Assembly: GCA_963737225.1 (NCBI GenBank)
Contig: CAVTSA010000002.1
Span: forward strand, 721,828-785,827
Direction: 5' to 3'
Length of the DNA: 64,000 bases
From: CAVTSA01 sp963737225
GTDB taxonomy: Bacteria; Chloroflexota; Dormibacteria; Dormibacterales; Dormibacteraceae
The notes beneath the pieces are model-generated. The model had not been told where the DNA came from. It saw nothing but the letters and a program-made list of their open reading frames with translations, and searched no databases. Shown in pieces: positions 45,720 to 54,833 of the stretch; positions within the stretch are counted from its first letter, which is position 1, and every line of letters begins with the position of its first letter. The position numbers and the translations under genes were made by a program.

Positions 45720-46139
45720 GTGGGCCTTTCCAATCAGTACCCACTGCTCGATCTGTTCTTCACCACGCTCTTGTTCTTTGCCTGGGTTTTGTACATCTGG
45801 GTCGCCGTGGTGGTCATCCTGGACATCTTCCGTCGGGAGATGTCAGGGTTCGCAAAGGTTCTCTGGGTACTCGTGGTCATCATCTTTTCGTGGATCGGCG
45901 TACTCATCTATCTGCTGATCAACCATCAGGGCATGCAGGAGCGCCGCCGGCATGACGTGGCGGCCGCGCAGTCGGACTTCAATCACGCCGTGCGCGAGGC
46001 AGTTGCGTCGGGGGGCGGCGGGTCCGGCGGGTCGGGGGGCTCGGCCAGCCAGTTGGAGACGGCGAAGCGACTCCTGGACAGTGGTGCGATCACCGCCGAG
46101 GAGTACGACCAGCTCAAGGCGAAGGTTCTGGCCGGCTGA
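45720..46139 (+). CDS. PLDc_N/SHOCT membrane protein
   Basis: 139 residues from GTG 45720. Two transmembrane helices of the phospholipase-D N-terminal (PLDc_N) type are seen (LFFTTLLFFAWVLYIWVAVV and LWVLVVIIFSWIGVLIYLL). A Gly/Ser-rich hinge and a C-terminal SHOCT motif follow (ETAKRLLDSGAITAEEYDQL). Such proteins are common, small envelope proteins of unknown role. The 45454-45719 gap before it holds nothing I recognise. Confidence 0.8.
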   Translation: MGLSNQYPLLDLFFTTLLFFAWVLYIWVAVVVILDIFRREMSGFAKVLWVLVVIIFSWIGVLIYLLINHQGMQERRRHDVAAAQSDFNHAVREAVASGGGGSGGSGGSASQLETAKRLLDSGAITAEEYDQLKAKVLAG

Positions 46140-46181
46140 TCGCGGTCGAGACCGCGGACCGTTGGCAACGTCCGGAGTGCG

Positions 46182-47054
46182 ATGACACGCCGATTCTCGT
46201 TCGCGATCTGCACGGATCAGAGCATGCCGTGGCAGACGACCCTCGAGCGCTGGCAGCTCTTCGAGCGCTTGGGGTTCGAGAGCGCCTGGCTCTGCGATCA
46301 TCTCCTGCAGCCGACCAATCCGCAGGAGCCCTACTTCGAGGCCTGGACGCTGCTCGCCGCGCTCGCCGCCCGCACCGAACGAATCCGCATCGGCATCCTG
46401 GTCAGCTCGAACACGTTTCGGCACCCATCTGTAGTGGCGAAGCAGGCGGTGACCGTCGATCACGTCGCGAACGGCCGGCTGGAGGTTGGGCTGGGCGCCG
46501 GCTGGTGCGAGCCTGAGCACGCGATGTTCGGGATTCCGTTCCCCGAGCGTCGTGAGCTGGTTGACCGCTTCCACGAGGCCGTACAGGTGATCGACCGGCT
46601 GCTGCGCGAGGACACGACTTCCTTTGAAGGCGACCACTACCGCCTCGACGGCGCTCGCTCTCGGCCGCCGGCCATCCAGCGTCCGCGCCCGCCGCTGGTG
46701 ATCGGGGCCAAGGGCCCGCGGATGCTGAGGATCGCCGCCACCTACGCGGACACCTGGAACGCGTCCGGCACGCCGCAGGAGATGAAGGAGCGCAACCGAC
46801 TGCTGGATCGCTTCTGCACGGAAATCGGAAGGGACCCGAGGACGCTGGGTCGCTCGCTCTACTTCTGGGTTCCACGGTCGACCACCGATCCCTGGGCCTC
46901 CCGGGACGCCTTTCGCGACGCAATCGAGCGGTATGTCGAGGTTGGGGTCGACCAGTTCATCCTGGATCAGCCGCCAGAAGCAAAGCTCGGGATGCTGGAA
47001 TGGGTGGCATCGGAGATGGTCCCGTCGTTTGCCGGCAGAGAGTTGCCGTCGTAG
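46182..47054 (+). CDS. LLM-class (F420/flavin-dependent) oxidoreductase
   Basis: 290 residues. Luciferase-like TIM barrel: GFESAWLCDHLLQPTNPQEP, then TERIRIGILVSSNTFRHPSV, LEVGLGAGWCEPEHAMFGIP and PPLVIGAKGPRMLRIAATYA. The pattern is that of F420-dependent family members, but cofactor choice cannot be settled by sequence alone. The last 44 bases of the gene are duplicated right after the stop codon. Confidence 0.85.
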   Translation: MTRRFSFAICTDQSMPWQTTLERWQLFERLGFESAWLCDHLLQPTNPQEPYFEAWTLLAALAARTERIRIGILVSSNTFRHPSVVAKQAVTVDHVANGRLEVGLGAGWCEPEHAMFGIPFPERRELVDRFHEAVQVIDRLLREDTTSFEGDHYRLDGARSRPPAIQRPRPPLVIGAKGPRMLRIAATYADTWNASGTPQEMKERNRLLDRFCTEIGRDPRTLGRSLYFWVPRSTTDPWASRDAFRDAIERYVEVGVDQFILDQPPEAKLGMLEWVASEMVPSFAGRELPS

Positions 47055-47101
47055 GCTCGGAGATGGTCCCGTCGTTTGCCGGCAGAGAGCTGTCGTCGTA
47101 G
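47011..47101 (+). repeat. tandem 44-bp duplication at the LLM gene 3' end
   Basis: 47011-47054 (end of the gene, including TAG) and 47058-47101 are nearly identical, differing at two positions, and lie 47 bp apart start to start. The second copy again ends in TAG. It looks like a recent duplication of the gene terminus. Confidence 0.9.
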
Positions 47102-47191
47102 GTGCCTGGGGAGCCGGCGCGCGGTGCCCGCTCCCACCGCTCTCCGCGGCGGCAGGTAGGCTCGTCAGGCGTTCAGTTCGGAGGAGCTGTC

Positions 47192-47917
47192 TTGGGTTAC
47201 GCACATATCGGCGTCCTGGGTGTGAGTGCGGAGGGTGCGGCTCTCTGCTACCGCACGATCTGCGTCGAAGGAGGCCGCCGGCTTGGCGGCGAGCACCACC
47301 CGCAGGTCACGATGCACACGAACGACCTGGGTGAGATCATCGGCCTGAGCGAATGGGGAGACTGGGAGAGGATCGCGGATTCGTTGCTGGATTCGGCGAC
47401 CAAGCTGAAGCAAACCGGCGCGGAGTTCATGGTCTGCCCCGACAACACGGTGCATCAGACCCTGGACTTGATTCGCGATCGGCTTCCGCTGCCGCTCATC
47501 CATATCGCGGACGTCGTCGCCGGCGAGGCGCAGCGACTCGGATACCGGACGGTAGGTCTCACCGGGACACGCTGGCTGATGGACGGTCCGGTATATCCGC
47601 CGAAATTCGAGGAGCGGGGGATCGCGATGGTGCTGCCGACGGTCGAGCAGCGGCGACGGATCCACGAGATCATCATCACGGAGCTGCTGCACGGTGTGAT
47701 CCGACCGGAGGCGCTCGCCGAGTTGCAGGAGATAGTCCGGGACCTCGGGCGGAGGGGTTGCGATGCGGTCGCGCTCAGCTGCACCGAGCTGCCCCTGATC
47801 CTGACGCCGGAGACGTCACCCCTGCCGGTGCTCGACTCGACGCGCCTGCTCGCGATGGCCGCCCTGGACCGCGCCCTCGACGCCCGCGAGGACACGGCCG
47901 CCACGCCCGCGAGATGA
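47192..47917 (+). CDS. aspartate/glutamate racemase family protein
   Basis: 241 residues from TTG 47192, preceded by GGAGGAG. The two catalytic Cys regions are visible: FMVCPDNTVHQTLDLI and VALSCTELPLILTPETS. The middle LGYRTVGLTGTRWLMDGPVY is family-typical. These cofactor-independent racemases or decarboxylases act on acidic amino acids or related acids. It sits between the LLM enzyme and the catabolic operon that starts at 48318, and may belong to the same metabolism. Confidence 0.85.
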   Translation: MGYAHIGVLGVSAEGAALCYRTICVEGGRRLGGEHHPQVTMHTNDLGEIIGLSEWGDWERIADSLLDSATKLKQTGAEFMVCPDNTVHQTLDLIRDRLPLPLIHIADVVAGEAQRLGYRTVGLTGTRWLMDGPVYPPKFEERGIAMVLPTVEQRRRIHEIIITELLHGVIRPEALAELQEIVRDLGRRGCDAVALSCTELPLILTPETSPLPVLDSTRLLAMAALDRALDAREDTAATPAR

Positions 47918-47978
47918 GCGCCACGCCGATGATGCAGGGCTTGCCTGATCGTCACCACGGCCCTAAGATCAGCACCAG

Positions 47979-48191
47979 ATGGGAGGCGTTTTCCTGACCT
48001 GCTGCCTCGCCGCCTTTGCCGTGACCCGGCACTTCACTCCGGGACTCGGTGATGTCATCGCCTGGATGCTCGCCGCGGGCCTGTTCCTCGGGGGCTTCCT
48101 GGTGCTCGCCAATCTGCTCTACTACCCCGTCCGTGAATTGGTCGTCCTGCGCGCGGATGAAGGGGCCGACCGGCGGGCCCGGAGGGGCTAG
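47979..48191 (+). CDS. small two-helix membrane protein
   Basis: 70 residues with hydrophobic segments GGVFLTCCLAAFAV and VIAWMLAAGLFLGGFLVLAN and a charged C-terminus (RADEGADRRARRG). No ribosome site is clear. No family recognised. Confidence 0.45.
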   Translation: MGGVFLTCCLAAFAVTRHFTPGLGDVIAWMLAAGLFLGGFLVLANLLYYPVRELVVLRADEGADRRARRG

Positions 48192-48268
48192 GGAAGGCTG
48201 GCGAGTCGCCGCGGGGTCGTGCTCGCAGACCCCGTGTTGCACGTCGGTCGGGAGCGGCGAAAAAGGAG

Positions 48269-48297
48269 TTGACACGGACCTGAGCCCTCTCTAGGAT
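48269..48297 (+). promoter_or_regulatory. sigma-70-type promoter of the catabolic operon
   Basis: TTGACA (48269-48274), exactly 17 bases, TAGGAT (48292-48297), with AGGGAGGGTGA and the GntR ATG at 48318 right behind. This is the best -35 box in the window. Confidence 0.75.
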
Positions 48298-48317
48298 CTG
48301 GCACCTAGGGAGGGTGA

Positions 48318-49136
48318 ATGGTTCAACCTTTAACCCAGACTCCCCGCCGCCTTCGGCTTGGCGACCAGGTCGCCGGGCTCCTCTTGGCCGCGATCCGGCT
48401 GCACGAATACCTGCCGGGTCAGCGCCTTCCGTCCGAGCGCGAGCTCTGCCTCCGCCTTGGCGTCAACCGGGCGGCAGTCCGCGAAGGCTTGCACCGGCTC
48501 GAGCACGAGGGCTACATCGAGGTCCGCAGGGGCAAGCTGGGCGGTGCGTTCGTGTGCCCTCCCGTAGTCGAGGTGGCAGCGGAGCGGCTGCGGGGGAAGG
48601 CCGATCAGCTGCGGCAGGTCTTCGAGTACCGGAGCGCGATCGAACCCTTCGGTGCGGCGCTCGCGGCCGAGCACATTGGCGGTGATGAGCTCGCGCTCCT
48701 GCGCCGGCTCCTGGCGGCAGAGGGATCCGAACCGGATCGGTTCCGGCGCCGCGCCCTGGACGTGGAGTTCCATCAAGTGATCGCCGACGCGTCACGCAAC
48801 GAGTTCGTCTCGGCGGCGGTGCGTCAGATACGAATCAGATTGGCCGCCGGACTGGATTTGCAGCCCGGATCACGTACACGACTCAGTGAGTCGCTTCGCG
48901 GCCATGCCCGGATAGTGAATGCCCTCGCCCGATCGAACGCATCGGCCGCTCGCCGTGCGATGCACGAACACGTGGTCACGACGGAACGTGCAATCCGCGG
49001 TGCGCTGGTTCAGGTGAGCCTGGACTCCGCATCCGACGCGAGACCCTCTGCTGGGGAGGACTTGCCGTCTGCCCAGCATCTTGACTGTTCGATTCTGAGC
49101 GTACTCGAAAGCACAGGGAGGGATTCGACGCCATGA
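48318..49136 (+). CDS. GntR/FadR family transcriptional regulator
   Basis: 272 residues. N-terminal winged helix: RLPSERELCLRLGVNRAAVR then EGLHRLEHEGYIEVRRGK. C-terminal FCD ligand domain with metal-type His residues (DVEFHQVIADASRNEFV and RGHARIVNALARSNASAARR). The stop overlaps the first SDR gene by four bases (ATGA), so it heads the operon that runs to 58131 and probably regulates it through a carboxylate ligand. Confidence 0.9.
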   Translation: MVQPLTQTPRRLRLGDQVAGLLLAAIRLHEYLPGQRLPSERELCLRLGVNRAAVREGLHRLEHEGYIEVRRGKLGGAFVCPPVVEVAAERLRGKADQLRQVFEYRSAIEPFGAALAAEHIGGDELALLRRLLAAEGSEPDRFRRRALDVEFHQVIADASRNEFVSAAVRQIRIRLAAGLDLQPGSRTRLSESLRGHARIVNALARSNASAARRAMHEHVVTTERAIRGALVQVSLDSASDARPSAGEDLPSAQHLDCSILSVLESTGRDSTP

Positions 49137-49912
49137 GACTCGATGGCAAGACGGCCGTGATCACGGGAGCTGGGAGCGGTCAGGGGCGGGCCGCTGCGCT
49201 GCTCTTCGCACGTGAAGGTGCACGCGTCGTGGTCGCGGATGTCAACGAGGAAGGCGGGCTGGGCGCGGTCGATGAGATCAAGACGTCCGGCGGCGAGGCG
49301 ACGTTCCTGCGCACCAACGTGTCTGACGAGGATCAGTGCCGGGCCCTGGTCGAATACGCGGTGTCCACGTACGGTCAGCTCAACGTCCTCTACAACAACG
49401 CCGGGGTTTGGTTCGTCGCCCATCACGGATATGTGGTCGGAGAGACCGACGCCCCGGCCCCGCTCCTGACGCAAGAGATCTGGGACCGCACGGTCGATGT
49501 CAATCTCAAAGGAACCTACCTCTGTTGTAAGTACGCGATTCCGGCCATGCAGCAGTCCGAGGGGACCGGATCGATCATCAACGTCTCGTCGGTGGGCGCC
49601 ATGCGCGTCGGCCGCGGGGCATCCGATGCGTACATCTCGTCGAAGGGTGGCGTGCTGGCGGTGACCCGAAACCTCGCCGTCGAGCACGCGCCCAAGATCC
49701 GGTGCAACTGCCTCTTTCCCGGCCCTATCGAGACGCCCATGGTGGGCCGGCTCACCGACGAGCACCGGCGCTGGTCCGAGGAGAATGTGCCGCTCGGGCG
49801 CTGGGGACAGCCCGAAGACGTGGCCAAGATGGCCCTTTTCCTCGCCTCTGACGACGCATCGTTCATCACCGCCGCCATGTTCGTCGTGGACGGTGGCTAC
49901 ACCGCGATCTAG
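49133..49912 (+). CDS. short-chain dehydrogenase/reductase (SDR copy 1)
   Basis: 259 residues. NAD(P) motif TGAGSGQGRAAALLF, NNAG in VLYNNAGVWFV, the catalytic Ser region INVSSVGAMRVGR and Tyr/Lys in DAYISSKGG. The C-terminal segment AMFVVDGGYTAI is a standard SDR end. It closely resembles the SDR at 53988, down to MRLDGK and GAGSGQGRAA, so the two look like duplicates with different neighbours. Two bases separate it from the next gene. Confidence 0.9.
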   Translation: MRLDGKTAVITGAGSGQGRAAALLFAREGARVVVADVNEEGGLGAVDEIKTSGGEATFLRTNVSDEDQCRALVEYAVSTYGQLNVLYNNAGVWFVAHHGYVVGETDAPAPLLTQEIWDRTVDVNLKGTYLCCKYAIPAMQQSEGTGSIINVSSVGAMRVGRGASDAYISSKGGVLAVTRNLAVEHAPKIRCNCLFPGPIETPMVGRLTDEHRRWSEENVPLGRWGQPEDVAKMALFLASDDASFITAAMFVVDGGYTAI

Positions 49913-49914
49913 CG

Positions 49915-51303
49915 ATGGCGCCACAGCTCGAGCCTGTCCGGGACGCCGACGCCGGGGAGCTGCACGCAGACGTCATCCGCCGGATCGAGTCCGCCGGCAT
50001 CCGGCAGGTGCGTCTGGTGACGGTGGATTTGAACGGTGTGCCGCGCGCGAAGATGGTCACCGCCGAACGCTTCGTCGGGCACGTTCTCGATCATGGCCAC
50101 CCCTGGGCCCTGCCGCTGATCGCGGTGGACATCTGGCAGAACCTGCCTGACGGCACCGGGTACGGAGCCGAGATCGGGTTCGGAAACGGAGTCCTGAGGC
50201 CGGCCCTCGAGACCTTCCGGCAGCTCCCCTGGGCGCCCAACACGGCCCACGTCTTTGGCGACCTGTTTACCCGGGATGGCACGCCGGTCGCGACGCCGCG
50301 CCAGGTTCTGGCAGGCGTGCTGGAGCGCGCGTCCACGGCCGGGTACGAACCGGTCTTCGGCTCCGAATGCGAGTTCTACATCTTTCGACCGGTTGACGAG
50401 TCTCGCCCCTCGAACCCGGGATTTGCGCCCCTGGTCGGGATGCAGGTCTGGTTCACCGATCAGGGGCTTGGCCAGACGCACGAGCTGGTTGACGAGCTTC
50501 AAAGGCATCTGCTGACACTTGGGGTGCCCCTCTACGAGGTCTTCAACGAGCACGGCGGAGGCCAGTACGAGTTCAACCTCAGCCCCGGGTGCGGCCTGGC
50601 TGCGATCGACGCGGTGTGCTTGATGAAGATCGCGATCAAGGAGCTGTGCTTCCGGCGCGGCCTCCGGGCCACGTTCCTGGGGAAGGTGAACAACGATCCC
50701 GAGTTCCCGGTGAGCGGGTATCACCTGCACCAGTCGCTGCGCGATCGATCGGGTGAGAATGCGTTCTCGGACTCGTCTGCGCCGCTCGGGCTCTCGGATC
50801 GGGGACGCAGCTACGTTGCCGGCGTGCTCGCGCACGCGCCGGCACTGACCGCCATCGCCGCTCCGACCGTCACCGCCTACAAGCGGTTCACGCCCGGCAC
50901 CTGGGCTCCCACCCGTGCGTCGTGGGGGCATGACAATCGCACCGCCATGCTCCGCCTGATCGGCGGAGGTCAGGGGCTGAATATCGAGAACCGTCTGGGC
51001 AGCTCGGATGCCAATCCGTATCTGCTGGCCGCCGCGATGACCGCCGCCGGTTTGGACGGTGTCGAGAGAGGTCTCGTCCCCTGCGAACCCGGGACAGGCA
51101 ACCTGCTCGAGGATGAGCGGTTCCCCTTGCTCCCGATGTCCATGATCGAAGCCGTCGACGCGTTCGACCGGGATCCGTTCATGACCGAGGCGATGGGCGC
51201 CGACCTGTGTCGAATCTATTCCGCGCTTCTCCGGCACGTCTGGAGGCGCTTTCTCAGTTACGTGACCGATTGGGAGATTCAGGAGTACCGAGACGTTTTG
51301 TAG
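49915..51303 (+). CDS. glutamine synthetase-like ligase (gamma-glutamyl-amine type)
   Basis: 462 residues of the GS fold. VTVDLNGVPRAKMVTAERF is the beta-grasp start. The Glu metal ligands appear in GSECEFYIFRP and EVFNEHGGGQYEFNLSPG, and the ATP and ammonium-site region includes SGYHLHQSLRD and NRTAMLRLIGGG. It lacks the extra features of nitrogen-assimilating GlnA and resembles PuuA/GlnT-type ligases that attach glutamate to amines. Context (permease, SDRs, amino-acid racemase-like enolase) fits an amine or amino-acid-derived substrate. Confidence 0.85.
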   Translation: MAPQLEPVRDADAGELHADVIRRIESAGIRQVRLVTVDLNGVPRAKMVTAERFVGHVLDHGHPWALPLIAVDIWQNLPDGTGYGAEIGFGNGVLRPALETFRQLPWAPNTAHVFGDLFTRDGTPVATPRQVLAGVLERASTAGYEPVFGSECEFYIFRPVDESRPSNPGFAPLVGMQVWFTDQGLGQTHELVDELQRHLLTLGVPLYEVFNEHGGGQYEFNLSPGCGLAAIDAVCLMKIAIKELCFRRGLRATFLGKVNNDPEFPVSGYHLHQSLRDRSGENAFSDSSAPLGLSDRGRSYVAGVLAHAPALTAIAAPTVTAYKRFTPGTWAPTRASWGHDNRTAMLRLIGGGQGLNIENRLGSSDANPYLLAAAMTAAGLDGVERGLVPCEPGTGNLLEDERFPLLPMSMIEAVDAFDRDPFMTEAMGADLCRIYSALLRHVWRRFLSYVTDWEIQEYRDVL

Positions 51304-51335
51304 CGGCAGCTAGGTGAGAGCGAGGAAGGAACGAG

Positions 51336-52787
51336 ATGGATTCAGGGACGACGACCGGGTCATCGCCGGAGTTGCAGCAGAACGCCGTGGGGATGTGGGG
51401 TTCGATCTTCCAGGGCGTCACCCACATGGCGCCGGCGGCCGGGGTGATGACCGGCATCAGCTTCATCGCGGCATCCGCCGGCGCCGCCATCCCGCTTGCG
51501 TTCCTCCTGGCGGGGTTCGTCTGTGTGCTGATCGCCTTCTCGATCAACCAGATGGCGAGACACTTGCCGTCGGCCGGCGGCTACTACACCTACGTCAGCC
51601 GCGGCATCAATCCCAAGGTGGGGTTCATGACGGGGTGGATCTACTTTCTCTATGACCCGCTGATCCCCAACCTGTGCACGTTGGTGGTCGCGGCCTACTT
51701 CTCGTCCACGGTAAAGCTGCTCTTCGGGATCGACATCCCGTGGTGGGTCTACGCGGTCGTCGTCTTCGCGGTGCTTGGACTCATCACCTTTTCCGGCATC
51801 GTGCCCTCGATCCGGACGGCGATCGTCTTCACCCTGATCGAGGTGGCCATCACGATGGGCTTCTCGGTCTATCTGCTGGCGACACACGGCATCACCGGGC
51901 ACGACCTGAAGCAGACGTTCACGCTGGCCGGCGTGCCGACCGGGTTCTCGGGCCTCGCCTTCGCGATGATCTTCTCGGTCCTCAGCTACACCGGGTTCGA
52001 GTCCACCATCCCGCTGGCCGAAGAGACGAAGGACCCCAAGGCCACCATCTCGCGATCGGTCATCTATTCAGTCCTGATGATCATCGGGTACTACCTCATC
52101 TTCAGCTTCGCCACGGTCGTGGGTTGGGGTACCGAGAAGATCGACTCGCTGGTCGCCAGCTCCGCTCCCTACAACGTGCTCGCGCAGGCGGCGTGGGGAG
52201 GTGTCGGGGTCGCGCTGCTCACCCTCGCCCTGATGAACAGCAGCTGGGGCTGCTCACTGGCCGGCCAGAACGCCGTGGTGCGCGTGCTCTACAAGATGGG
52301 ACAGGTCGGCGTCCTGCCGAAGGCCTTCGCGAGAATCCACCCCACCCGCAAAACCCCGTACGTCGCCGTCTTCACGATGACCGCTCTCAGCTTCGTCGTC
52401 ATGATCCTCCTTGGCGTCTGGCTGGGGCCGATCAACGGCTTCGGGTTGCTGGCCACGATCATCGGCGTCGGGACCATCATCGTGTACGTGCTCGGCATGA
52501 TCGCCGTGCCCATCTACTACCGGCGCGAGCATCCGGATGAGACCAACTTCTTCTTGACCTACCTGTTCCCGATCGTCGGAACGCTGCTCCTCATCCCCGT
52601 CCTCTACGCGAGCGTGTGGCCGCCCCCGAAGTTTCCGCTCAACCTGGCGCCGTACATCGACATCGCCTGGATCGTGATCGGCATTGTCACGGTGATCTGG
52701 CTCAGCCGTACACGGCCGGCGCAGCTGGCGGCGGGGGCGGAGGCGATATTCGTGGACACCGGCGAGGCGAGTGACCTCGCGCGGTAG
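51336..52787 (+). CDS. APC-family amino-acid permease
   Basis: 483 residues, 12 transmembrane helices. N-terminal VGMWGSIFQGVTHMAPAAGV, the consensus MARHLPSAGGYYTYVSRGI, FSVLSYTGFESTIPLAEETK and a cytoplasmic KTPYVAVFTM loop are typical. ATG 51336 follows GAGGAAGGA. It lies 32 bases after the GS-like gene and probably imports the substrate for the operon. Confidence 0.92.
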   Translation: MDSGTTTGSSPELQQNAVGMWGSIFQGVTHMAPAAGVMTGISFIAASAGAAIPLAFLLAGFVCVLIAFSINQMARHLPSAGGYYTYVSRGINPKVGFMTGWIYFLYDPLIPNLCTLVVAAYFSSTVKLLFGIDIPWWVYAVVVFAVLGLITFSGIVPSIRTAIVFTLIEVAITMGFSVYLLATHGITGHDLKQTFTLAGVPTGFSGLAFAMIFSVLSYTGFESTIPLAEETKDPKATISRSVIYSVLMIIGYYLIFSFATVVGWGTEKIDSLVASSAPYNVLAQAAWGGVGVALLTLALMNSSWGCSLAGQNAVVRVLYKMGQVGVLPKAFARIHPTRKTPYVAVFTMTALSFVVMILLGVWLGPINGFGLLATIIGVGTIIVYVLGMIAVPIYYRREHPDETNFFLTYLFPIVGTLLLIPVLYASVWPPPKFPLNLAPYIDIAWIVIGIVTVIWLSRTRPAQLAAGAEAIFVDTGEASDLAR

Positions 52788-52833
52788 TGGCACATGCAAC
52801 CGGCGAGGGGCGAAGCGCGGCCGGGATCACGAC

Positions 52834-53991
52834 ATGAATGCGGTACGCGACACGGCCCGCGTCGCCCCTCAGGTGCCCATCCGGCTCGAGCGTGTCAGAG
52901 TGCTGCTGCTCGACCTTCCGATGATCACGACCTTTCAGACCGCGCACGGCCGGATGGCGAGCAAAAGGACCGTGATCGTGGAGGCCCAGGACAAGGATGG
53001 AGTGGTGGGTTGGGGGGAGGCACCCGCGGGGGACCTCCCGGTGTACTCGGCCGACACCTGCGAGAGCTCGTGGTACGCCCTGACCCGGTTCCTTGCTGAA
53101 AGCGTGGTGGGTCGCGACCTTGCCGGCCCCGCCGATGTCGCCGCGGCCTTCACGAGGTTCGCGGGCTACAACATGGCGAAGCACGCGCTGGAATGCGCGG
53201 CGTGGGCGATCGCGTCGGAGAAACTCGGGCGCCCGCTCTCAGAGCTGTTAGGCGCCGACAAGTCCGCGATCGTCGCCGGTGAGAGCTTCGGCATCCAGCC
53301 GACGATCGGCGCGCTTCTCGATGAGATCGCCGATCGCGTCGCGCAGGGGTTCCGACGGATCAAGGTGAAGATCGAGCCGGGCTGGGACGCCGCCGTGCTT
53401 CAGGAGGTGGTCCGGAGCTATCCGCAGATCCCAACCATGGCCGACGCGAACGCCGGCTACGACCCGCGCGCCGCGGGTCCGTGGCCTGCCCTGGACGAGC
53501 TGGGGTTGCTCATGATCGAGCAGCCCTTCCCCAGCGATGATCTGATCGAGCTCGCCGAGCTTCAGTCGACGCTGCGGACTCCGATCTGCCTTGACGAGAG
53601 CGCACCGACACCCGGCCTGACAGCCGCCGCGCTCAAGCTTGGCGCCGGGAAGATCGTCAATATCAAACCGGCCAGGTTGGGAGGCATAACACCCAGCCTC
53701 GCGGTCCACGACCACTGCCTTGCCTTGGGAGTGCCGGTGTGGTGCGGCGGCCTGCTGGAGACCGGGATCGGGCGCGGATTCAATCTGGCCATCGCTTCAA
53801 TGCCCGCGTTTACGCTGCCCGCCGACATGTCCCCTGCCCGGATCTTCTACGCAGAGGATCTCGTCGAGCCGACCTTCGACATTGAAGCGGACGGAACGAT
53901 CGCGGTTCCCACATTGCCCGGCTGCGGATTCAAGGTCGCCGAGGATCGAATACGCCGGTATCAGTCGGAAGCATGGGAGGTGAGGGCATGA
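52834..53991 (+). CDS. enolase-superfamily OSBS/N-acylamino-acid racemase-like enzyme
   Basis: 385 residues. A capping domain is followed by the TIM barrel with both catalytic lysines, in RRIKVKIEPGWD (KxK) and IVNIKPARLGG. Metal ligands are in MADANAGYDP (Asp), MIEQPFPSDD (Glu) and ICLDESAPTP (Asp). This set is the mark of the o-succinylbenzoate synthase/N-succinylamino-acid racemase group. No menaquinone genes are near, so a racemase or amino-acid-acyl role is favoured. The stop overlaps the next SDR by four bases. Confidence 0.88.
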   Translation: MNAVRDTARVAPQVPIRLERVRVLLLDLPMITTFQTAHGRMASKRTVIVEAQDKDGVVGWGEAPAGDLPVYSADTCESSWYALTRFLAESVVGRDLAGPADVAAAFTRFAGYNMAKHALECAAWAIASEKLGRPLSELLGADKSAIVAGESFGIQPTIGALLDEIADRVAQGFRRIKVKIEPGWDAAVLQEVVRSYPQIPTMADANAGYDPRAAGPWPALDELGLLMIEQPFPSDDLIELAELQSTLRTPICLDESAPTPGLTAAALKLGAGKIVNIKPARLGGITPSLAVHDHCLALGVPVWCGGLLETGIGRGFNLAIASMPAFTLPADMSPARIFYAEDLVEPTFDIEADGTIAVPTLPGCGFKVAEDRIRRYQSEAWEVRA

Positions 53992-54764
53992 GGCTCGATG
54001 GCAAGGTCGCATTGATCACCGGGGCCGGCAGCGGTCAGGGAAGAGCAGCGGCGAGACTCTTCGCCGAGCGCGGCGCGCGAGTGACGGTGGCCGAGGTCAA
54101 CGAGGAGAGCGGGAAGAGTGCCGCGCGCGAGGTCGTCGACGCTGGCGGTGAGAGCCTGGCCGTACGCTGCGACGTGTCTCAGGCCGGCGAGGTCAGGGCG
54201 GCCGTAGAGGCCACCGTCTCGGCATTCGGAAGGCTCGACATTCTGTATAACAACGCGGCCTTGTGGTACCCCGCCAGGGGCAATTACCGCCCCGGGACCG
54301 ACGCGCCCAGCCCTCTGCTGGAGGAGAACATTTGGGATCGAACCATCGCGGTCGACCTGAAGGGGATCTACCTGTGCTGCAAGTACGGGATTCCCGCCAT
54401 GCAAAAGGGCGGATCCGGCTCCATCATCAACACCTCCAGCATCGCGGCCCTGCGAGTGGGCCGGGGCGCCTCCGACGCGTACACGGCGGCCAAGGGCGGG
54501 GTGATCGCGATGACGCGCACCCTTGCGGTCGAGCACGCCCAATACGGCATTCGCTGCAACTGCATCATTCCGGGAGCGGTCCGGACCCCGCTGGTCGGCG
54601 AGATGACCCCGGAGTACGAAGAGGCGGTCGTGAAGACGATCCCGATGGGCCGCTGGGCCGAGCCCGAGGACATCGCGAAGCTGGCCTTGTTCCTCGCCTC
54701 TGAGGAGTCGTCCTGGGTGACCGGCGCCATGTTCGTGATCGACGGAGGTTTCACCGCTGTCTGA
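53988..54764 (+). CDS. short-chain dehydrogenase/reductase (SDR copy 2)
   Basis: 258 residues: TGAGSGQGRAAARLF, ILYNNAALWYPARG, IINTSSIAALRVGRGASD, YTAAKGG, and GAMFVIDGGFTAV at the end. It is a paralogue of the SDR at 49133. ATGA overlap with the racemase-like gene indicates coupling. Its substrate is presumably a related alcohol or ketone in the same pathway. Confidence 0.9.
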   Translation: MRLDGKVALITGAGSGQGRAAARLFAERGARVTVAEVNEESGKSAAREVVDAGGESLAVRCDVSQAGEVRAAVEATVSAFGRLDILYNNAALWYPARGNYRPGTDAPSPLLEENIWDRTIAVDLKGIYLCCKYGIPAMQKGGSGSIINTSSIAALRVGRGASDAYTAAKGGVIAMTRTLAVEHAQYGIRCNCIIPGAVRTPLVGEMTPEYEEAVVKTIPMGRWAEPEDIAKLALFLASEESSWVTGAMFVIDGGFTAV

Positions 54765-54833
54765 GGCTTCTCGCAGTGGGGCCTGTCGAGCTGGGTCCCG
54801 GCGGTTCCAGGTCACTTAGGAGTGGTCTCACGG

